A stretch of DNA of 64,000 bases from Microvirga pakistanensis (GTDB taxonomy: Bacteria > Pseudomonadota > Alphaproteobacteria > Rhizobiales > Beijerinckiaceae). Position 1 is the first letter of the stretch, and each line of letters opens with the position of its first letter. A program made the position numbers and the translations under genes. The notes under the pieces are model-generated. The model was not told where the DNA came from and searched no databases. It saw nothing but the letters and a program-made list of their open reading frames with translations. Where the stretch lies: contig NZ_SPJX01000296.1 of the NCBI RefSeq assembly GCF_004458765.1, forward strand, positions 61,965 to 125,964, read 5' to 3'. This document shows positions 1-8,860 of this stretch, piece by piece.

Positions 1-274
1 ACCGGCCGGTCTTGCGGCCGAGATATTGCAGGATGGCGCCGGATTCGAACACGGAGATCGGCTGCCCGTCGGGGCCATGGGGATCGACGATCGCCGGCAT
101 CTTGTTGTTGGGCGAGATGCTTAGGAAATCGGGTTTGAACTGGTCGCCCTTGCCGATATTCACCGGGTGGATCGCGTAGGGCAGCCCACATTCCTCGAGC
201 ATGATGGTGATCTTCCATCCGTTCGGGGTCGGCCAGTAATAGAGATCGATCGGTTGCTGGGCGGATGCCGCCAT
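1..274 (-). CDS. Glutathione S-transferase N-terminal part (YfcG-like), cut by window edge
   Basis: Only the first 91 codons are present; the 3' end lies outside the window. The product starts MAASAQQPIDLYYWPTPNGW and continues with a thioredoxin-fold GST N-terminal domain: the P-N-N-K-M-P-A-I segment carries the conserved cis-proline and is followed by the F-E-S-G-A-I-L-Q-Y-L glutathione-binding stretch. This pattern, with Asn after the first strand in place of Ser or Cys, is typical of YfcG/Ure2p-like transferases that act as glutathione-dependent disulfide oxidoreductases. An AGGAGAG ribosome site lies just upstream of the ATG at 274. Enzyme class is secure; the substrate is not known. Confidence 0.85.
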   Translation of the reverse strand, partial: MAASAQQPIDLYYWPTPNGWKITIMLEECGLPYAIHPVNIGKGDQFKPDFLSISPNNKMPAIVDPHGPDGQPISVFESGAILQYLGRKTGR

Positions 275-462
275 GGCAGGCCTCTCCTATGGTAACGCTG
301 TGGATCTGACCTTAACGTAAGGTATCGTGCCCGGTATCACACCCTCAAGGCCTGCGCTTTGCGGTGGATAGAGCGCATGGCTGCCCCGGACACCTTGCAT
401 GTTTCAATGTTTCATCGTGTGATGCTCGGGGCGCCCTTCGAAGCGCCCGTGGGGGAATTTCC

Positions 463-717
463 ATGATGAACCGTTTCGCCAGCGCGACCCTCGCCGTCAC
501 CCTGGCCCTGACTTTCGCCGGCACCGTCCCGGCTCTCGCTCAGATGAAGCCCAAGAAGGAACCGACGGCGGCCCAGCTCGCCGCCCGCGAGCGCCTGACC
601 AAGTGCAGCGCCGAGTGGAAGCAGGCCAAGGCCGGCGGCAAGCTCGAACCCGGGATGAAGTGGCCGAAGTTCTGGAGCGCCTGCAATACACGGATGAAGG
701 GCGGCACGAGGGCTTAG
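463..717 (+). CDS. Small secreted protein with a KWPxFW motif
   Basis: 84 residues. Residues 1-26 form a signal peptide ending around A-L-A-Q. The mature part is Lys/Ala-rich, with T-A-A-Q-L-A-A-R-E-R, then a K-C-S-A-E-W block and a G-M-K-W-P-K-F-W-S-A-C-N block. The two cysteines about 40 residues apart probably form a disulfide in the periplasm. Small proteins with this KCxxEW...KWPxFWxxCN layout are common and uncharacterised in Rhizobiales. The start at 463 is preferred over upstream in-frame codons because it begins the signal peptide and follows a GGGGGAA ribosome site. No function is assigned. Confidence 0.75.
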   Translation: MMNRFASATLAVTLALTFAGTVPALAQMKPKKEPTAAQLAARERLTKCSAEWKQAKAGGKLEPGMKWPKFWSACNTRMKGGTRA

Positions 718-788
718 ATCATCATGGTTTTCGAGCTCTCGAAAAGGGAGCTCGAAAACCGGCATTCAGCAGTGGACTGCCTATCCGC

Positions 789-959
789 TTGAGACGCAGG
801 TTGCAGATAATTTTCGTCATTCTCGTAGCCCTGATCGTGATCAGCGGCTGGCTTCTCTACGAGATTGCCCGCTTTGACGCCTGCCTCGATCGATTCAATT
901 ACGACAAAGCCCTATGGCACCGGTGCGAGGAAGACCCCGCCTACCGGCCCTCCCCTTGA
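789..959 (+). CDS. Putative small single-pass membrane protein
   Basis: From a TTG at 789 the frame encodes 56 residues: three arginines, a hydrophobic helix (about residues 5-25) and a short tail with A-C-L-D and H-R-C-E-E-D motifs holding two cysteines. The arrangement of N-terminal anchor plus short Cys-containing tail resembles small Rhizobiales envelope proteins, but no family is recognised. No ATG and no clear ribosome site is present, and an open frame continues upstream across the preceding gene, so the start and even expression are uncertain. Confidence 0.4.
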   Translation: MRRRLQIIFVILVALIVISGWLLYEIARFDACLDRFNYDKALWHRCEEDPAYRPSP

Positions 960-991
960 TCGTTCGGCGGCTCGCTGCGCAAAGCCCGAGC

Positions 992-1450
992 TCACAGCTT
1001 CTTCTTGAAACCCTCGTGCGAACGAACGAAGCCCAATCGCTCGTAGAAGCGGTGGGCATCCTTGCGGGTCTTGTTGGAGGTCAGCTCCATGGCCGCGGCG
1101 CCGCCGAGGCGGGCCTGCCGCTCGGCGAAGGCCATCATTTGCGCGCCGATGCCGCCGGAGCGGCGCGAGGCCTTCACCTTCACGCTCTCCACCTTCACGC
1201 GCAGCGCGCCTCGTCCGGTGAGATTGGGGATGAAGGTGAGCTGGAACGTGCCCACCACCTCGTCGCCGTCGAGGGCCACGAACAGCCTGTTCTCGGGGCT
1301 GCGCGCGATGGCCGCGAAAGCCGCCTCGTAGGCGGGCTTCGTGTCCGGCGACCACAGGTCTCCGTGCGTGCCGAGTTCGTCCTCTTCGTGAAGGCGGATG
1401 ATCGCCTCGAGGTCCCCTGCCCTCGCCTCACGGATATCCAGAGCGCTCAT
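992..1450 (-). CDS. GNAT-family N-acetyltransferase
   Basis: 152 residues covering a single GNAT fold. The acetyl-CoA pyrophosphate loop is the R-R-S-G-G-I-G-A-Q-M-M segment (about residues 97-107), preceded by the V-K-V-K-A strand, and the fold ends with the F-Y-E-R-L-G-F-V motif typical of the family. It transfers an acetyl group from acetyl-CoA to an amine, but the acceptor cannot be deduced. Its ATG overlaps the stop of the upstream GST gene in a TCAT/ATGA arrangement, so the two are probably translationally coupled. Confidence 0.88.
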   Translation of the reverse strand: MSALDIREARAGDLEAIIRLHEEDELGTHGDLWSPDTKPAYEAAFAAIARSPENRLFVALDGDEVVGTFQLTFIPNLTGRGALRVKVESVKVKASRRSGGIGAQMMAFAERQARLGGAAAMELTSNKTRKDAHRFYERLGFVRSHEGFKKKL

Positions 1451-2088
1451 GCGGCCACCCGAGATTCCATCGGCAGCAGGGCCTTTCGCGGGGCGAAGTG
1501 CGGCAGGGCCTCCACCCGCTTCGCCCAGGCCTGAAGGTTGGCGTAAGCTCCCAGATCGAAGCCGCCCTCGTCGGCGAACGCGATGACGCCGTAGATGTCG
1601 ATATCGGCGATGGTGGCGCCCTCCCCGACGATCCAGGCGCGGCCTTGAAGGTGCTCGTCAAGCACCTTCAAGGCCGCGTTGCCCCCCGCCATGCAGGATT
1701 CGAGCACCTCCGGCGCGGCCGGGCGGATGCCGAGCCGGATCGTCCGGGCGCGATAGACGTGGGAGGCGAGCCGGTCGAAATCCCAGTAGAGCCATTCGCG
1801 CGCCTGCAGGCGCTCGTCGAGGGTGGCGCCGCCGAACCTGCCCAGCGTATCCGAAAGATACTCCAGGATCGCCGCCGATTGGCACAGATGCCGCCCGTTG
1901 TTGCGGTCGACGAGCAGCGGCACCTGACCGTAGCGCTGCTTGGAGAGGTGAGCGGGCTGCTTGTGCTCGCCCTGCATCATGTTCACATGCACGTAGTCGA
2001 ACGGCTCTCCCGCCAGCGTCAGCATCAGCCCCACCTTGTAGGTTGGGCCCGAGAAGGCGATCCCGTGAAGTTCGAAGCGTGCCGGCAT
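1447..2088 (-). CDS. Glutathione S-transferase family protein
   Basis: 213 residues with a GST N-terminal thioredoxin domain (the Q-V-P-L-L-V-D cis-proline segment and C-Q-S-A-A-I-L-E-Y-L glutathione site) and an all-helical C-terminal domain with the I-A-D-I-D-I-Y helix that normally carries the N-capping box. ATG at 2088 is chosen because it follows AAAGGGA and begins directly with the first beta strand. It forms a two-gene operon with the GNAT gene by a 4-bp overlap and is divergent from the DUF4345 gene at 2181, sharing about 90 bp of promoter region. Detoxification or redox role is inferred from family. Confidence 0.9.
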   Translation of the reverse strand: MPARFELHGIAFSGPTYKVGLMLTLAGEPFDYVHVNMMQGEHKQPAHLSKQRYGQVPLLVDRNNGRHLCQSAAILEYLSDTLGRFGGATLDERLQAREWLYWDFDRLASHVYRARTIRLGIRPAAPEVLESCMAGGNAALKVLDEHLQGRAWIVGEGATIADIDIYGVIAFADEGGFDLGAYANLQAWAKRVEALPHFAPRKALLPMESRVAA

Positions 2089-2180
2089 GGCGTCGTCCCT
2101 TTGAGAGAATTTTGTCGCTTCAGACCCTATTGGATTACATTCCAATTCGGAAGCATTGGGGACCACCGGCAGGAGGGGTT

Positions 2181-2600
2181 ATGCCCAGCATGAATCGCGA
2201 GCGGAAGCTGCTGCAGCAGAGTGTCGCCATCGTCGCCACCGTTCCCGTGGCGACGGGGCTCTATGGCGTCCTGTTCGGACAGGCGCTCACGGGCGATGCG
2301 GTGAGCATCTCGGCAGAGAGCCATTTCCGCTTCATGTCCGGCCTGCTGCTCGGCATCGGCCTCTGCTTCTGGAGCACGCTGCCCGGAATCGAGAATAAGA
2401 CCAACCGCTTCCGGCTGCTTACCCTTCTGGTCGTCGTCGGTGGGCTGGGACGCCTCGTCGGCCTTGCCCTGACCGGCCTGCCCTCGCTCTTCATGGTCGG
2501 CGGCCTGATCGTCGAACTCATCGCCGCGCCGGTCCTGTGCCTGTGGCAGACGCGGGTGGCGAACCGCTACGCGGAGGAGTTCGGCGTGGCCGACAGGTGA
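2181..2600 (+). CDS. DUF4345-type four-helix membrane protein
   Basis: 139 residues with four predicted membrane helices (about 14-32, 50-68, 78-97 and 101-121). The S-H-F-R-F-M-S-G-L-L-L-G-I-G segment after helix 1 is characteristic of DUF4345 proteins, small inner-membrane proteins of unknown function. ATG at 2181 sits 7 bp behind a strong AGGAGGGG site, which decides the start over longer in-frame options. It is transcribed divergently from the GST/GNAT operon. Confidence 0.8.
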   Translation: MPSMNRERKLLQQSVAIVATVPVATGLYGVLFGQALTGDAVSISAESHFRFMSGLLLGIGLCFWSTLPGIENKTNRFRLLTLLVVVGGLGRLVGLALTGLPSLFMVGGLIVELIAAPVLCLWQTRVANRYAEEFGVADR

Positions 2601-2797
2601 AAGGCCCGTTGAAAAGCCCATCCACCGTCAAGCTGCCCTCGGCGCATCCCGCCGCTCGGCTCGCTGTTTGGGAAGCCTTTCGGCCTGCGAAGTGCTATTC
2701 TGAAGGGACAGCGCCCGCCATTCCGCGAGCGAGCGGCGCGCGACGCGACGTCGACGGTAAACGCGAGGCAAGCCTGCATCTCGAAGGAGGCTGGATC

Positions 2798-4204
2798 ATG
2801 AGCGAAGACGGGAAACTTCTCGCGATCCTACGCCAATCGGCGCCCCCCGAGGTCGCCGATGCCATCGAGCGGGTGATCCACGATGCGCCCGACCCTGAGC
2901 TGAACCGGATCAATGCTCTCGCGTTCGCGGCGAGATACGGTCTCGACGAGGAGAAGACGATCGCGGCCTTCCTGCACGCCGCGCGGCTCGGCCTCTTCGA
3001 GATGTCCTGGAACGTTCTCTGCCCGGGCTGCGGCGGGGTGATGGACGAAGGCGCGAGCCTCAAATCCCTCACCAAAGAGGAATATTGCTGCGGCCTGTGC
3101 GCCGCCGGCTACGAGCCGACGCTCGATGAAATGGTGGAGGTGACCTTCACGGTCAGCCCCCGCATCCGGAAGATCGCGGCCCACGAACCGGACACGCTTT
3201 CCGTACCGGAATACCTGCGCCAGATCTTCTGGAGCTCCGGTGTCGATCTGCCGGAGGATTTCGAGAGCCGAATCGAGGAGATCGTGCTCGATTCCATCGA
3301 GCTTCCGCCGGGTGAGCGGGTCATCCTGTCCCTGCAGCTTCCCCCGGCTTTCGTGATCGTGTTCGATCCGGTGACGCACGCCACGCAGTTTATCGACGTG
3401 AAGGGCGAACCCACCCGCGAGCGGCAGAACCTGTCGATGATCCTGACCGAGCTGGCGCCCGAAAACCGCACCCTGCAGTTGCAGCCCGGCCCCGTCCGCC
3501 TCCTGCTCGAAAACCATACCAAGAGACGCACGCTTCCGGCGGTGTGGATCGCTGACGACCCGCTGCACGACCTGATGGGGCATCGCCGTCCGTTCCTCAC
3601 CGCCAAGCGCCTTCTGACGAACCAGACCTTCCGGGATCTCTACCGCACCGACACGCTCGACGTGGATCAGCGGCTGAAGATCACGAGCCTGACCTTCCTG
3701 TTCACGGACCTCAAAGGTTCCACGGAACTCTATGAGCGCGTGGGCGACCTCGTGGCCTACGATCTGGTCCGCGAACATTTCCGCGTGCTCAACGAGATCG
3801 CAGCGTCGGAATCGGGGGCCGTGGTGAAGACGATCGGCGATGCGGTGATGGCCACCTTCCCGACGCCGGATCATGCCGTTGCGGCCGCGCTCAGGATGCG
3901 GGAGGCCATGCGCAGCCTGAACGAACAGCGCGGGCAGGAAGACCTCCTGCTCAAGATCGGCATTCATGAAGGTCCCTGCCTGGCGGTCGTGCTCAACGAA
4001 CGGCAGGACTATTTTGGGCAGACCGTGAACATCGCATCGCGGGTTCAGAATCTCGCGGCCTCACGTTCCATCTTCGCCACCGACGCCGTGGTGGACAATC
4101 CCGGGACTCGGGGGATCATCGAAACTCAGGGCCTGCGCCCGATGCTCAAGAAGACGACCCTGCGCGGGATCAACAGCGAGTTTTCGGTCTACGAGATTCC
4201 GTGA
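2798..4204 (+). CDS. Class III adenylate/guanylate cyclase with Cys-rich N-terminal domain
   Basis: 468 residues. Residues 295-468 are a class III cyclase domain: metal-binding Asp304 (F-T-D-L-K-G-S-T) and Asp348 (K-T-I-G-D-A-V-M), and transition-state Asn411/Arg415 (Y-F-G-Q-T-V-N-I-A-S-R-V), so catalysis is expected. Lys344 before the second Asp favours ATP. The N-terminal 290 residues resemble DUF5939-type regions and contain a C-P-G-C pair (75/78) and a C-C-G-L-C cluster (97-101) that could bind zinc. No membrane segment is seen, so the enzyme is probably cytoplasmic and gated by its N-terminal domain. ATG at 2798 follows GAAGGAGG. It stands alone as a transcription unit. Confidence 0.9.
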   Translation: MSEDGKLLAILRQSAPPEVADAIERVIHDAPDPELNRINALAFAARYGLDEEKTIAAFLHAARLGLFEMSWNVLCPGCGGVMDEGASLKSLTKEEYCCGLCAAGYEPTLDEMVEVTFTVSPRIRKIAAHEPDTLSVPEYLRQIFWSSGVDLPEDFESRIEEIVLDSIELPPGERVILSLQLPPAFVIVFDPVTHATQFIDVKGEPTRERQNLSMILTELAPENRTLQLQPGPVRLLLENHTKRRTLPAVWIADDPLHDLMGHRRPFLTAKRLLTNQTFRDLYRTDTLDVDQRLKITSLTFLFTDLKGSTELYERVGDLVAYDLVREHFRVLNEIAASESGAVVKTIGDAVMATFPTPDHAVAAALRMREAMRSLNEQRGQEDLLLKIGIHEGPCLAVVLNERQDYFGQTVNIASRVQNLAASRSIFATDAVVDNPGTRGIIETQGLRPMLKKTTLRGINSEFSVYEIP

Positions 4205-4273
4205 AGCCTCTCCTCGTCATGCCCGGCCTTGAGCCGACATCTCGGCTCAGCATGGCGATGCTGACGGGACGCC

Positions 4274-4783
4274 TCACAGCGCCTTTTCGAAATGATATTC
4301 CGACGAGTTGGAAATGTCGCCGAGATCACGGAGCCGATCGGTCTGCGTGTAGCCCAACTTCCTGTAGAGGCGGTGGGCATCGGTGAAGCGCGTGTCGGAC
4401 CAGAGATACAGGCGCGTGGCGCCCTTCTGGCGGGCATGGCGCTCCACGGCCCGCACGAGGGACGAGCCGAGGCCCCTGCCACGCTGGTCGGGGCGCACGT
4501 AGAGGCGGTGCAGCTCCGCCGTGCCGGCTTCCGGAAAATCGACGCAGGTGCAAGCGCAGACGCGCCCGCTCTCGTCCTCCGTCACCCACAGAACACCATC
4601 GTTCCTGCGAGGGGCTCCCGGCGTGCGCAGATCCTTCAGATCATCGTGAGGATCGACGAAGCAGCCGGGATAATCCGCAAAGCAGAGGGACAGAAGGCCG
4701 AACAGGTCCTGCGCATCGCGATCCTCGGCGGCGCGCAGGACGAGAGCATCGTCAGAGATTTTCAGCGCTTCGCTCACGGTCAC
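4274..4783 (-). CDS. GNAT-family N-acetyltransferase coupled to gatB
   Basis: 169 residues with one GNAT domain: the [13 protein letters not shown] acetyl-CoA loop (about 98-110), a preceding L-Y-V strand, and the [10 protein letters not shown]-terminal motif. The start is GTG at 4783, whose GTGA overlaps the gatB stop, so translation should depend on ribosomes finishing gatB. The acceptor substrate is unknown. The pairing with a tRNA-charging enzyme is probably a regulatory convenience rather than a functional link. Confidence 0.86.
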   Translation of the reverse strand: MTVSEALKISDDALVLRAAEDRDAQDLFGLLSLCFADYPGCFVDPHDDLKDLRTPGAPRRNDGVLWVTEDESGRVCACTCVDFPEAGTAELHRLYVRPDQRGRGLGSSLVRAVERHARQKGATRLYLWSDTRFTDAHRLYRKLGYTQTDRLRDLGDISNSSEYHFEKAL

Positions 4784-6255
4784 TCGATCCCGAGCTTCGT
4801 CTTCAGGATCTCGTTGACGGTCTGCGGGTTGGCCTTGCCGCCGGTCTGCTTCATCACCTGGCCGACAAACCAGCCGAGCAGCGTCGGCTTGGCCTTGGCC
4901 TGCTCCACCTTGTCGGGGTTTGCGGCGATGACCGCGTCGATGGCCTTCTCGATGGCGCCCGTGTCGGTCACCTGCTTCATGCCGCGCTGTTCCACGATCT
5001 CGCGCGGATTGCCGCCCTCGGTGAAGACGATCTCGAACAGGTCCTTGGCGATCTTGCCGGAGATCACGTTCTCGCCGATGAGCTCGATGATCGCGCCGAG
5101 CTGGCTCGCGGAGACGGGGGATTCCGTAATGTCCTTGCCTTCCTTGTTGAGGCGGCCGAACAGCTCGTTGATGATCCAGTTCGCGGCGGCCTTGCCGTCG
5201 CGGCCCTTCGCGACCTCCTCGAAGAAGTCGGCCGAGGCGCGCTCGGCCACCAGCACGCTCGCGTCATAGGCCGAGAGGCCGTAATCGCTCATAAAGCGGG
5301 CCTTCTTGGCGTCCGGCAATTCCGGCAGATGCTGGGCAAGATCGTCCACATAGGCCTGGTCGAACTCGAGCGGCAGCAGGTCCGGATCGGGGAAGTAGCG
5401 GTAATCATGCGCCTCTTCCTTCGAACGCATGGAGCGGGTCTCGCCCTTGCCCGGGTCGTAGAGGCGGGTCTCCTGCTCGATCACGCCGCCGTCCTCCAGG
5501 ATCGCGATCTGGCGGCGCGCCTCGTATTCGATGGCCTGTCCGATGAAGCGGATGGAGTTGACGTTCTTGATCTCGCAGCGCGTGCCCAATTCCTCGCCGG
5601 GACGGCGCACGGAGACGTTCACGTCGGCGCGCAGGTTGCCCTTGTCCATGTCGCCGTCGCAGGTGCCGAGATAGCGCAGGATCGTGCGCAGCTTCGTCAC
5701 GTAGGCGCGGGCCTCGTCCGCCGAGCGCAGGTCGGGCTTCGACACGATCTCCATCAGGGCCACGCCGGAGCGGTTGAGGTCGACGAAGCTCATGGTGGGG
5801 TGCAGGTCATGGATCGACTTGCCCGCGTCCTGCTCCAGGTGCAGGCGCTCGATGCGCACCGTGATCGTCTCGCCCGTCTCCGGCACGTCCACGATCACCT
5901 CGCCCTCGCCCACGATGGGGCTCTTGTACTGGCTGATCTGATAGCCCTGGGGCAGGTCCGGGTAGAAGTAGTTCTTCCGGTCAAAGGTGCTTCTCAGGTT
6001 GATCTCGGCCTTGAGTCCGAGGCCCGTGCGGATGGCCTGGCGCACGCATTCCTCGTTGATGACGGGCAGCATGCCGGGCATGGCGGCGTCGACGAGGGAA
6101 ACGTGGCTGTTCGGATCGCCGCCGAAGGCGGTCGAGGCGCCGGAGAACAGCTTGGCCTGGCTCGTCACCTGGGCGTGGATTTCCATGCCGATGACGATTT
6201 CCCAATCGCCTGTCGCACCTTTGATGAGCTTCTTCGGGTTCACCGGAGCGTTCAT
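4780..6255 (-). CDS. gatB: Asp-tRNA(Asn)/Glu-tRNA(Gln) amidotransferase subunit B
   Basis: 491 residues, the normal length for GatB. It starts with the kinase-like cradle domain ([12 protein letters not shown] near residue 20, then [13 protein letters not shown]) and ends with the YqeY-like tail domain. GatB phosphorylates Glu-tRNA(Gln) or Asp-tRNA(Asn) and receives ammonia from GatA, making Gln-tRNA or Asn-tRNA in organisms lacking the direct synthetase. ATG at 6255 is chosen because the family begins about 20 residues before the W-E-I-V-I-G motif. gatA and gatC are not in the window. A GNAT gene overlaps its 3' end. Confidence 0.97.
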   Translation of the reverse strand: MNAPVNPKKLIKGATGDWEIVIGMEIHAQVTSQAKLFSGASTAFGGDPNSHVSLVDAAMPGMLPVINEECVRQAIRTGLGLKAEINLRSTFDRKNYFYPDLPQGYQISQYKSPIVGEGEVIVDVPETGETITVRIERLHLEQDAGKSIHDLHPTMSFVDLNRSGVALMEIVSKPDLRSADEARAYVTKLRTILRYLGTCDGDMDKGNLRADVNVSVRRPGEELGTRCEIKNVNSIRFIGQAIEYEARRQIAILEDGGVIEQETRLYDPGKGETRSMRSKEEAHDYRYFPDPDLLPLEFDQAYVDDLAQHLPELPDAKKARFMSDYGLSAYDASVLVAERASADFFEEVAKGRDGKAAANWIINELFGRLNKEGKDITESPVSASQLGAIIELIGENVISGKIAKDLFEIVFTEGGNPREIVEQRGMKQVTDTGAIEKAIDAVIAANPDKVEQAKAKPTLLGWFVGQVMKQTGGKANPQTVNEILKTKLGIE

Positions 6256-6476
6256 GAGCCTTGCGCCTTTATCTCTCGCACTTTCACGCCCGGAGTAAGA
6301 GCGACGCGATACCGGGTCAACCCCTTTCAAGATGAACAGGCATTCAGGTTTCTCGGTTCACGCCCAAGATTAATTCTCATTTATGCACAGCCATTTAAGA
6401 TTATTGTTACGCTCGGATGAAACCGCATCCAACATCAGGCGTTGAACGGGAGGTAAAACGGTCAAGGAGCTTTAAA

Positions 6477-6812
6477 ATGGCTATGGATCCCATGGATCGC
6501 GAACCGAACGTCTACAATCGCGAGACGAACGTCTACGATAATAGCTCGCGCGGTTCCAACACTCTTGCTTACGTCATCGGCGGTCTTGTTATCGCGCTCG
6601 GCTTGCTGGCCTTCCTCTTCTATGATGGCGGCAACGAGCCCAGCACGACCGGCAGCACGGGCACTCAGACGGAAAGCTCGTCGCCGTCGACCGGCTCCGG
6701 CGCGACCGGTGGTTCGTCCACGGCCCCGGCAGCTCCCAGCTCCCCGGCCCCGGCAGCTCCGAGCTCCCCGGCTCCGGCTGCTCCGTCGGCACCGGCCTCT
6801 CCGCAGCAGTAA
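6477..6812 (+). CDS. Membrane-anchored protein with Ser/Pro/Ala-rich tail
   Basis: 111 residues: a short polar head (M-D-R-E-P-N-V-Y-N-R), one membrane helix (about residues 31-49), then a long low-complexity tail rich in Ser, Thr, Gly, Ala and Pro with a repeated S-S-P-A-P-A-A-P unit. Such tails usually span the periplasm as unstructured linkers. No family is recognised beyond similar small Rhizobiales proteins. ATG at 6477 follows AAGGAGC. A clear intrinsic terminator lies 28 bp after the stop. Confidence 0.75.
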   Translation: MAMDPMDREPNVYNRETNVYDNSSRGSNTLAYVIGGLVIALGLLAFLFYDGGNEPSTTGSTGTQTESSSPSTGSGATGGSSTAPAAPSSPAPAAPSSPAPAAPSAPASPQQ

Positions 6813-6840
6813 TCTCGCGTCACGCGTAAGCTGCCACAAA

Positions 6841-6866
6841 GGGCCTGGCTTCGGTCAGGCCCTTTT
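6841..6866 (+). terminator. Intrinsic terminator
   Basis: A perfect 7-bp stem (GGGCCTG pairing with CAGGCCC) with a short loop containing TTCG, followed by TTTT. It ends the transcript of the small membrane protein and lies just before the convergent end of the EamA gene. Confidence 0.85.
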
Positions 6867-6877
6867 CCATGGGCCCG

Positions 6878-7813
6878 TCAGGTGGCGCGCATCGCAGACG
6901 GATGGCCTCGCGACGGCAGCGTCATGAGCAGGATTCCGGCGAGGATGCAAAGCAGGCCGAACCACGCGGAGGAATCGAGCCGCTCGCCCAGGACGGATGC
7001 CCCGATGGCAATCCCGATGGGCGCGCGCAGGTAGCCCTGGGCCGTGGTGCCTAGGGACCCGAGGGTATGGATGAGCCGGAAATAGATCAGGAAGGCGCAG
7101 GCCGTCGAGAAAACGGCCAGTCCGATCAGGGCCAGGAGCGAGGCCCCGGACGGCGCCAGCGTCCAGGGGCGGTCCAGGACGAGGCTCAATGGCAGCAGGA
7201 TGACGGCGCCTGAGATCAGCGATCCGGTGGCGGGCATGATCGGATCGAGGGACTTGAAGTTGCGTCCGAAGATCGCCGCCCCTGCATAGCAGATCGTCGC
7301 CAGGACGACCGCGAGCTGCCCTGCGAGCGCCTGCCCGGCATGGGTCAGAGCCTGCGTACCGACGATGGCGCAGGTTCCGAGGAGGCCGATCATCACGCCC
7401 GCGAACTTGCGGAAGGTGGTGGCCTCGTGCCGGGACCAGGCCCATGTGATCAGGAAGGTGAACACGGGCGTCATCGCGTTCAGGATCACCGCCAGACCCG
7501 CATCGACCGATTGCTCGGCCCAGACGATGAGCGTGAACGGAGCAACGCTGTTGAGGCAGGCCTGCACTGCGAAGCTTCTCCATGTCGCGCCGTCCCGGGG
7601 GAGCCGCAGCCCGCGCAGATGGAGGACAACCAGCAGCAAGCTCCCCGCAATGAGCGTGCGGGCGGCGATCAGGGTGACGGGCGGGATCGTTTCGATCCCG
7701 ATCTTGATGAAGGTGTAGGAGGCCCCCCAGAGCGTTGCGAGGAGAGCCAGCAGGGCGAGTTCGAAAACGGGAGGGCGGAAGGAACTTGGCGCCATGGTCA
7801 TGAATCCGTTCAT
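6878..7813 (-). CDS. EamA/DMT-superfamily transporter
   Basis: About 311 residues with ten hydrophobic helices forming two EamA repeats. The first carries the W-G-A-S-Y-T-F-I-K segment and A-A-R-T-L-I-A-G; the second holds the Y-L-R-A-P-I-G-I-A-I and G-E-R-L-D signature. Members export amino acids, metabolites or drugs through the inner membrane. Several ATGs are possible (7840, 7813, 7801, 7795), none with a strong ribosome site; 7813 is a compromise. It is divergent from an ArsR-family gene with a perfect palindrome between them, so local repression is likely. The substrate is not predictable. Confidence 0.88.
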   Translation of the reverse strand: MNGFMTMAPSSFRPPVFELALLALLATLWGASYTFIKIGIETIPPVTLIAARTLIAGSLLLVVLHLRGLRLPRDGATWRSFAVQACLNSVAPFTLIVWAEQSVDAGLAVILNAMTPVFTFLITWAWSRHEATTFRKFAGVMIGLLGTCAIVGTQALTHAGQALAGQLAVVLATICYAGAAIFGRNFKSLDPIMPATGSLISGAVILLPLSLVLDRPWTLAPSGASLLALIGLAVFSTACAFLIYFRLIHTLGSLGTTAQGYLRAPIGIAIGASVLGERLDSSAWFGLLCILAGILLMTLPSRGHPSAMRAT

Positions 7814-7862
7814 GGATCTTGGGACGCCGCACCCTGGCATGTGGGCCCGCCTGCGTCGCGTC

Positions 7863-7892
7863 GGAACGCTTCGGCCGCGGCCGAAGCGTTCC
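7863..7892. promoter_or_regulatory. Perfect 30-bp palindrome between divergent genes
   Basis: Each arm is 15 bp, beginning GGAACGCTTC, with no spacer. It lies in the 117-bp gap between the EamA transporter (start 7813) and the ArsR-type regulator (start 7931), where an operator would be expected. It could instead be a dispersed REP-like element, since a palindrome of this length exceeds a normal ArsR site. Confidence 0.55.
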
Positions 7893-7930
7893 AGGCTGAC
7901 CGGCCCGCCGCCCCGGTCTATGATCGGCCC

Positions 7931-8635
7931 ATGGCACCGATCGTTTCAGGAATCGCACTGGCGGAAATCGCCGCTCTCATGGGCGACGTGGCGCGCGCCA
8001 ACATCCTCTCGTGTCTCATGGACGGCAGGGCGCTCACGGCAAGCGAACTCACCTGGCACAGCGGGGTCAGCGCGCAGACCGCAAGCGGCCATCTCGCCAA
8101 GCTCAGCGAGGCCCGCCTGATCTCCATGACGAAGCAGGGCCGACACCGGTATTACCGGCTTGCCTCTCCCGAGGTGGCCCAGGCCATCGAGGCGCTGATG
8201 GCGGTCGCCTCCTTCGGACCGAAAAGGCACCGCCCGGTCGGCCCGAAGGACGAGGCCCTGCGCCGGGCCCGGACCTGCTACGATCATCTGGCGGGACGGC
8301 TCGGCATCGCGCTGGCCGACGCCCTTACCGGGCAAGACTATCTTGTGCTCTCCGACAGCGCCGGCGTTCTGACCGAGAAGGGCCAGCGCTTCCTCTGCTC
8401 CTTCGGAATCGGACTGGAGGAGGGCGGGAAGTCGGGCAGGCGCGGCCTCTGCCGGACCTGCCTCGACTGGAGCGAGCGCCGCCCTCACCTCGCGGGCCGC
8501 CTGGGAGCCGCGCTCTGCACGAGGATGTTCGATCTCGGCTGGGTCGAACGGATCAAGGACAGTCGCGCCCTGACCATCACAGCGAGCGGGCAGCGAGGCC
8601 TGAAGGAGGTCTTCGGCATCGAGCCGCAAGGCTGA
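7931..8635 (+). CDS. ArsR-type winged-helix transcriptional regulator
   Basis: 234 residues. Residues 8-90 are a winged helix of the ArsR class: A-L-M-G-D-V-A-R-A-N-I-L-S-C-L-M, the recognition helix in S-A-Q-T-A-S-G-H-L-A-K-L, and a wing with G-R-H-R-Y-Y-R-L. The C-terminal 140 residues are a separate domain with cysteines in R-T-C-Y-D, F-L-C-S-F, G-L-C-R-T-C-L-D and A-L-C-T-R, which could sense redox state, metal or an electrophile. ATG at 7931 is the only start that keeps the full winged helix. Autoregulation plus control of the divergent EamA exporter is inferred from gene layout. Confidence 0.87.
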   Translation: MAPIVSGIALAEIAALMGDVARANILSCLMDGRALTASELTWHSGVSAQTASGHLAKLSEARLISMTKQGRHRYYRLASPEVAQAIEALMAVASFGPKRHRPVGPKDEALRRARTCYDHLAGRLGIALADALTGQDYLVLSDSAGVLTEKGQRFLCSFGIGLEEGGKSGRRGLCRTCLDWSERRPHLAGRLGAALCTRMFDLGWVERIKDSRALTITASGQRGLKEVFGIEPQG

Positions 8636-8808
8636 GAGCAACAGGGCTGAGGCTCGTCGCTGCAATTCACGAGCCGTCCTCAGAGCGGCAGGAGCCGGAA
8701 TGAAGGGCGGGTTCCCGGCTTCGATATTCCACGCGGGAAGCCTCCCTCAGGAAGAGCCGGTCTTGTCCTGATCAGCTCAACACGCCCGGCTCTCCCGTGC
8801 TCACGCGG

Positions 8809-8832
8809 AAGGGGCGCGTGGAGCGCCCCTTT
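8809..8832. terminator. Hairpin terminator between convergent genes
   Basis: A 9-bp stem (AAGGGGCGC with GCGCCCCTT) and a 5-nt loop, followed by a short T/C tract. It lies between the ArsR-type gene and the oppositely oriented RTX gene and could serve both. The rest of 8636-8860 shows nothing coding. Confidence 0.6.
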
Positions 8833-8860
8833 CCTGTGCCCGGCTGAAGCCATGGTGGGC

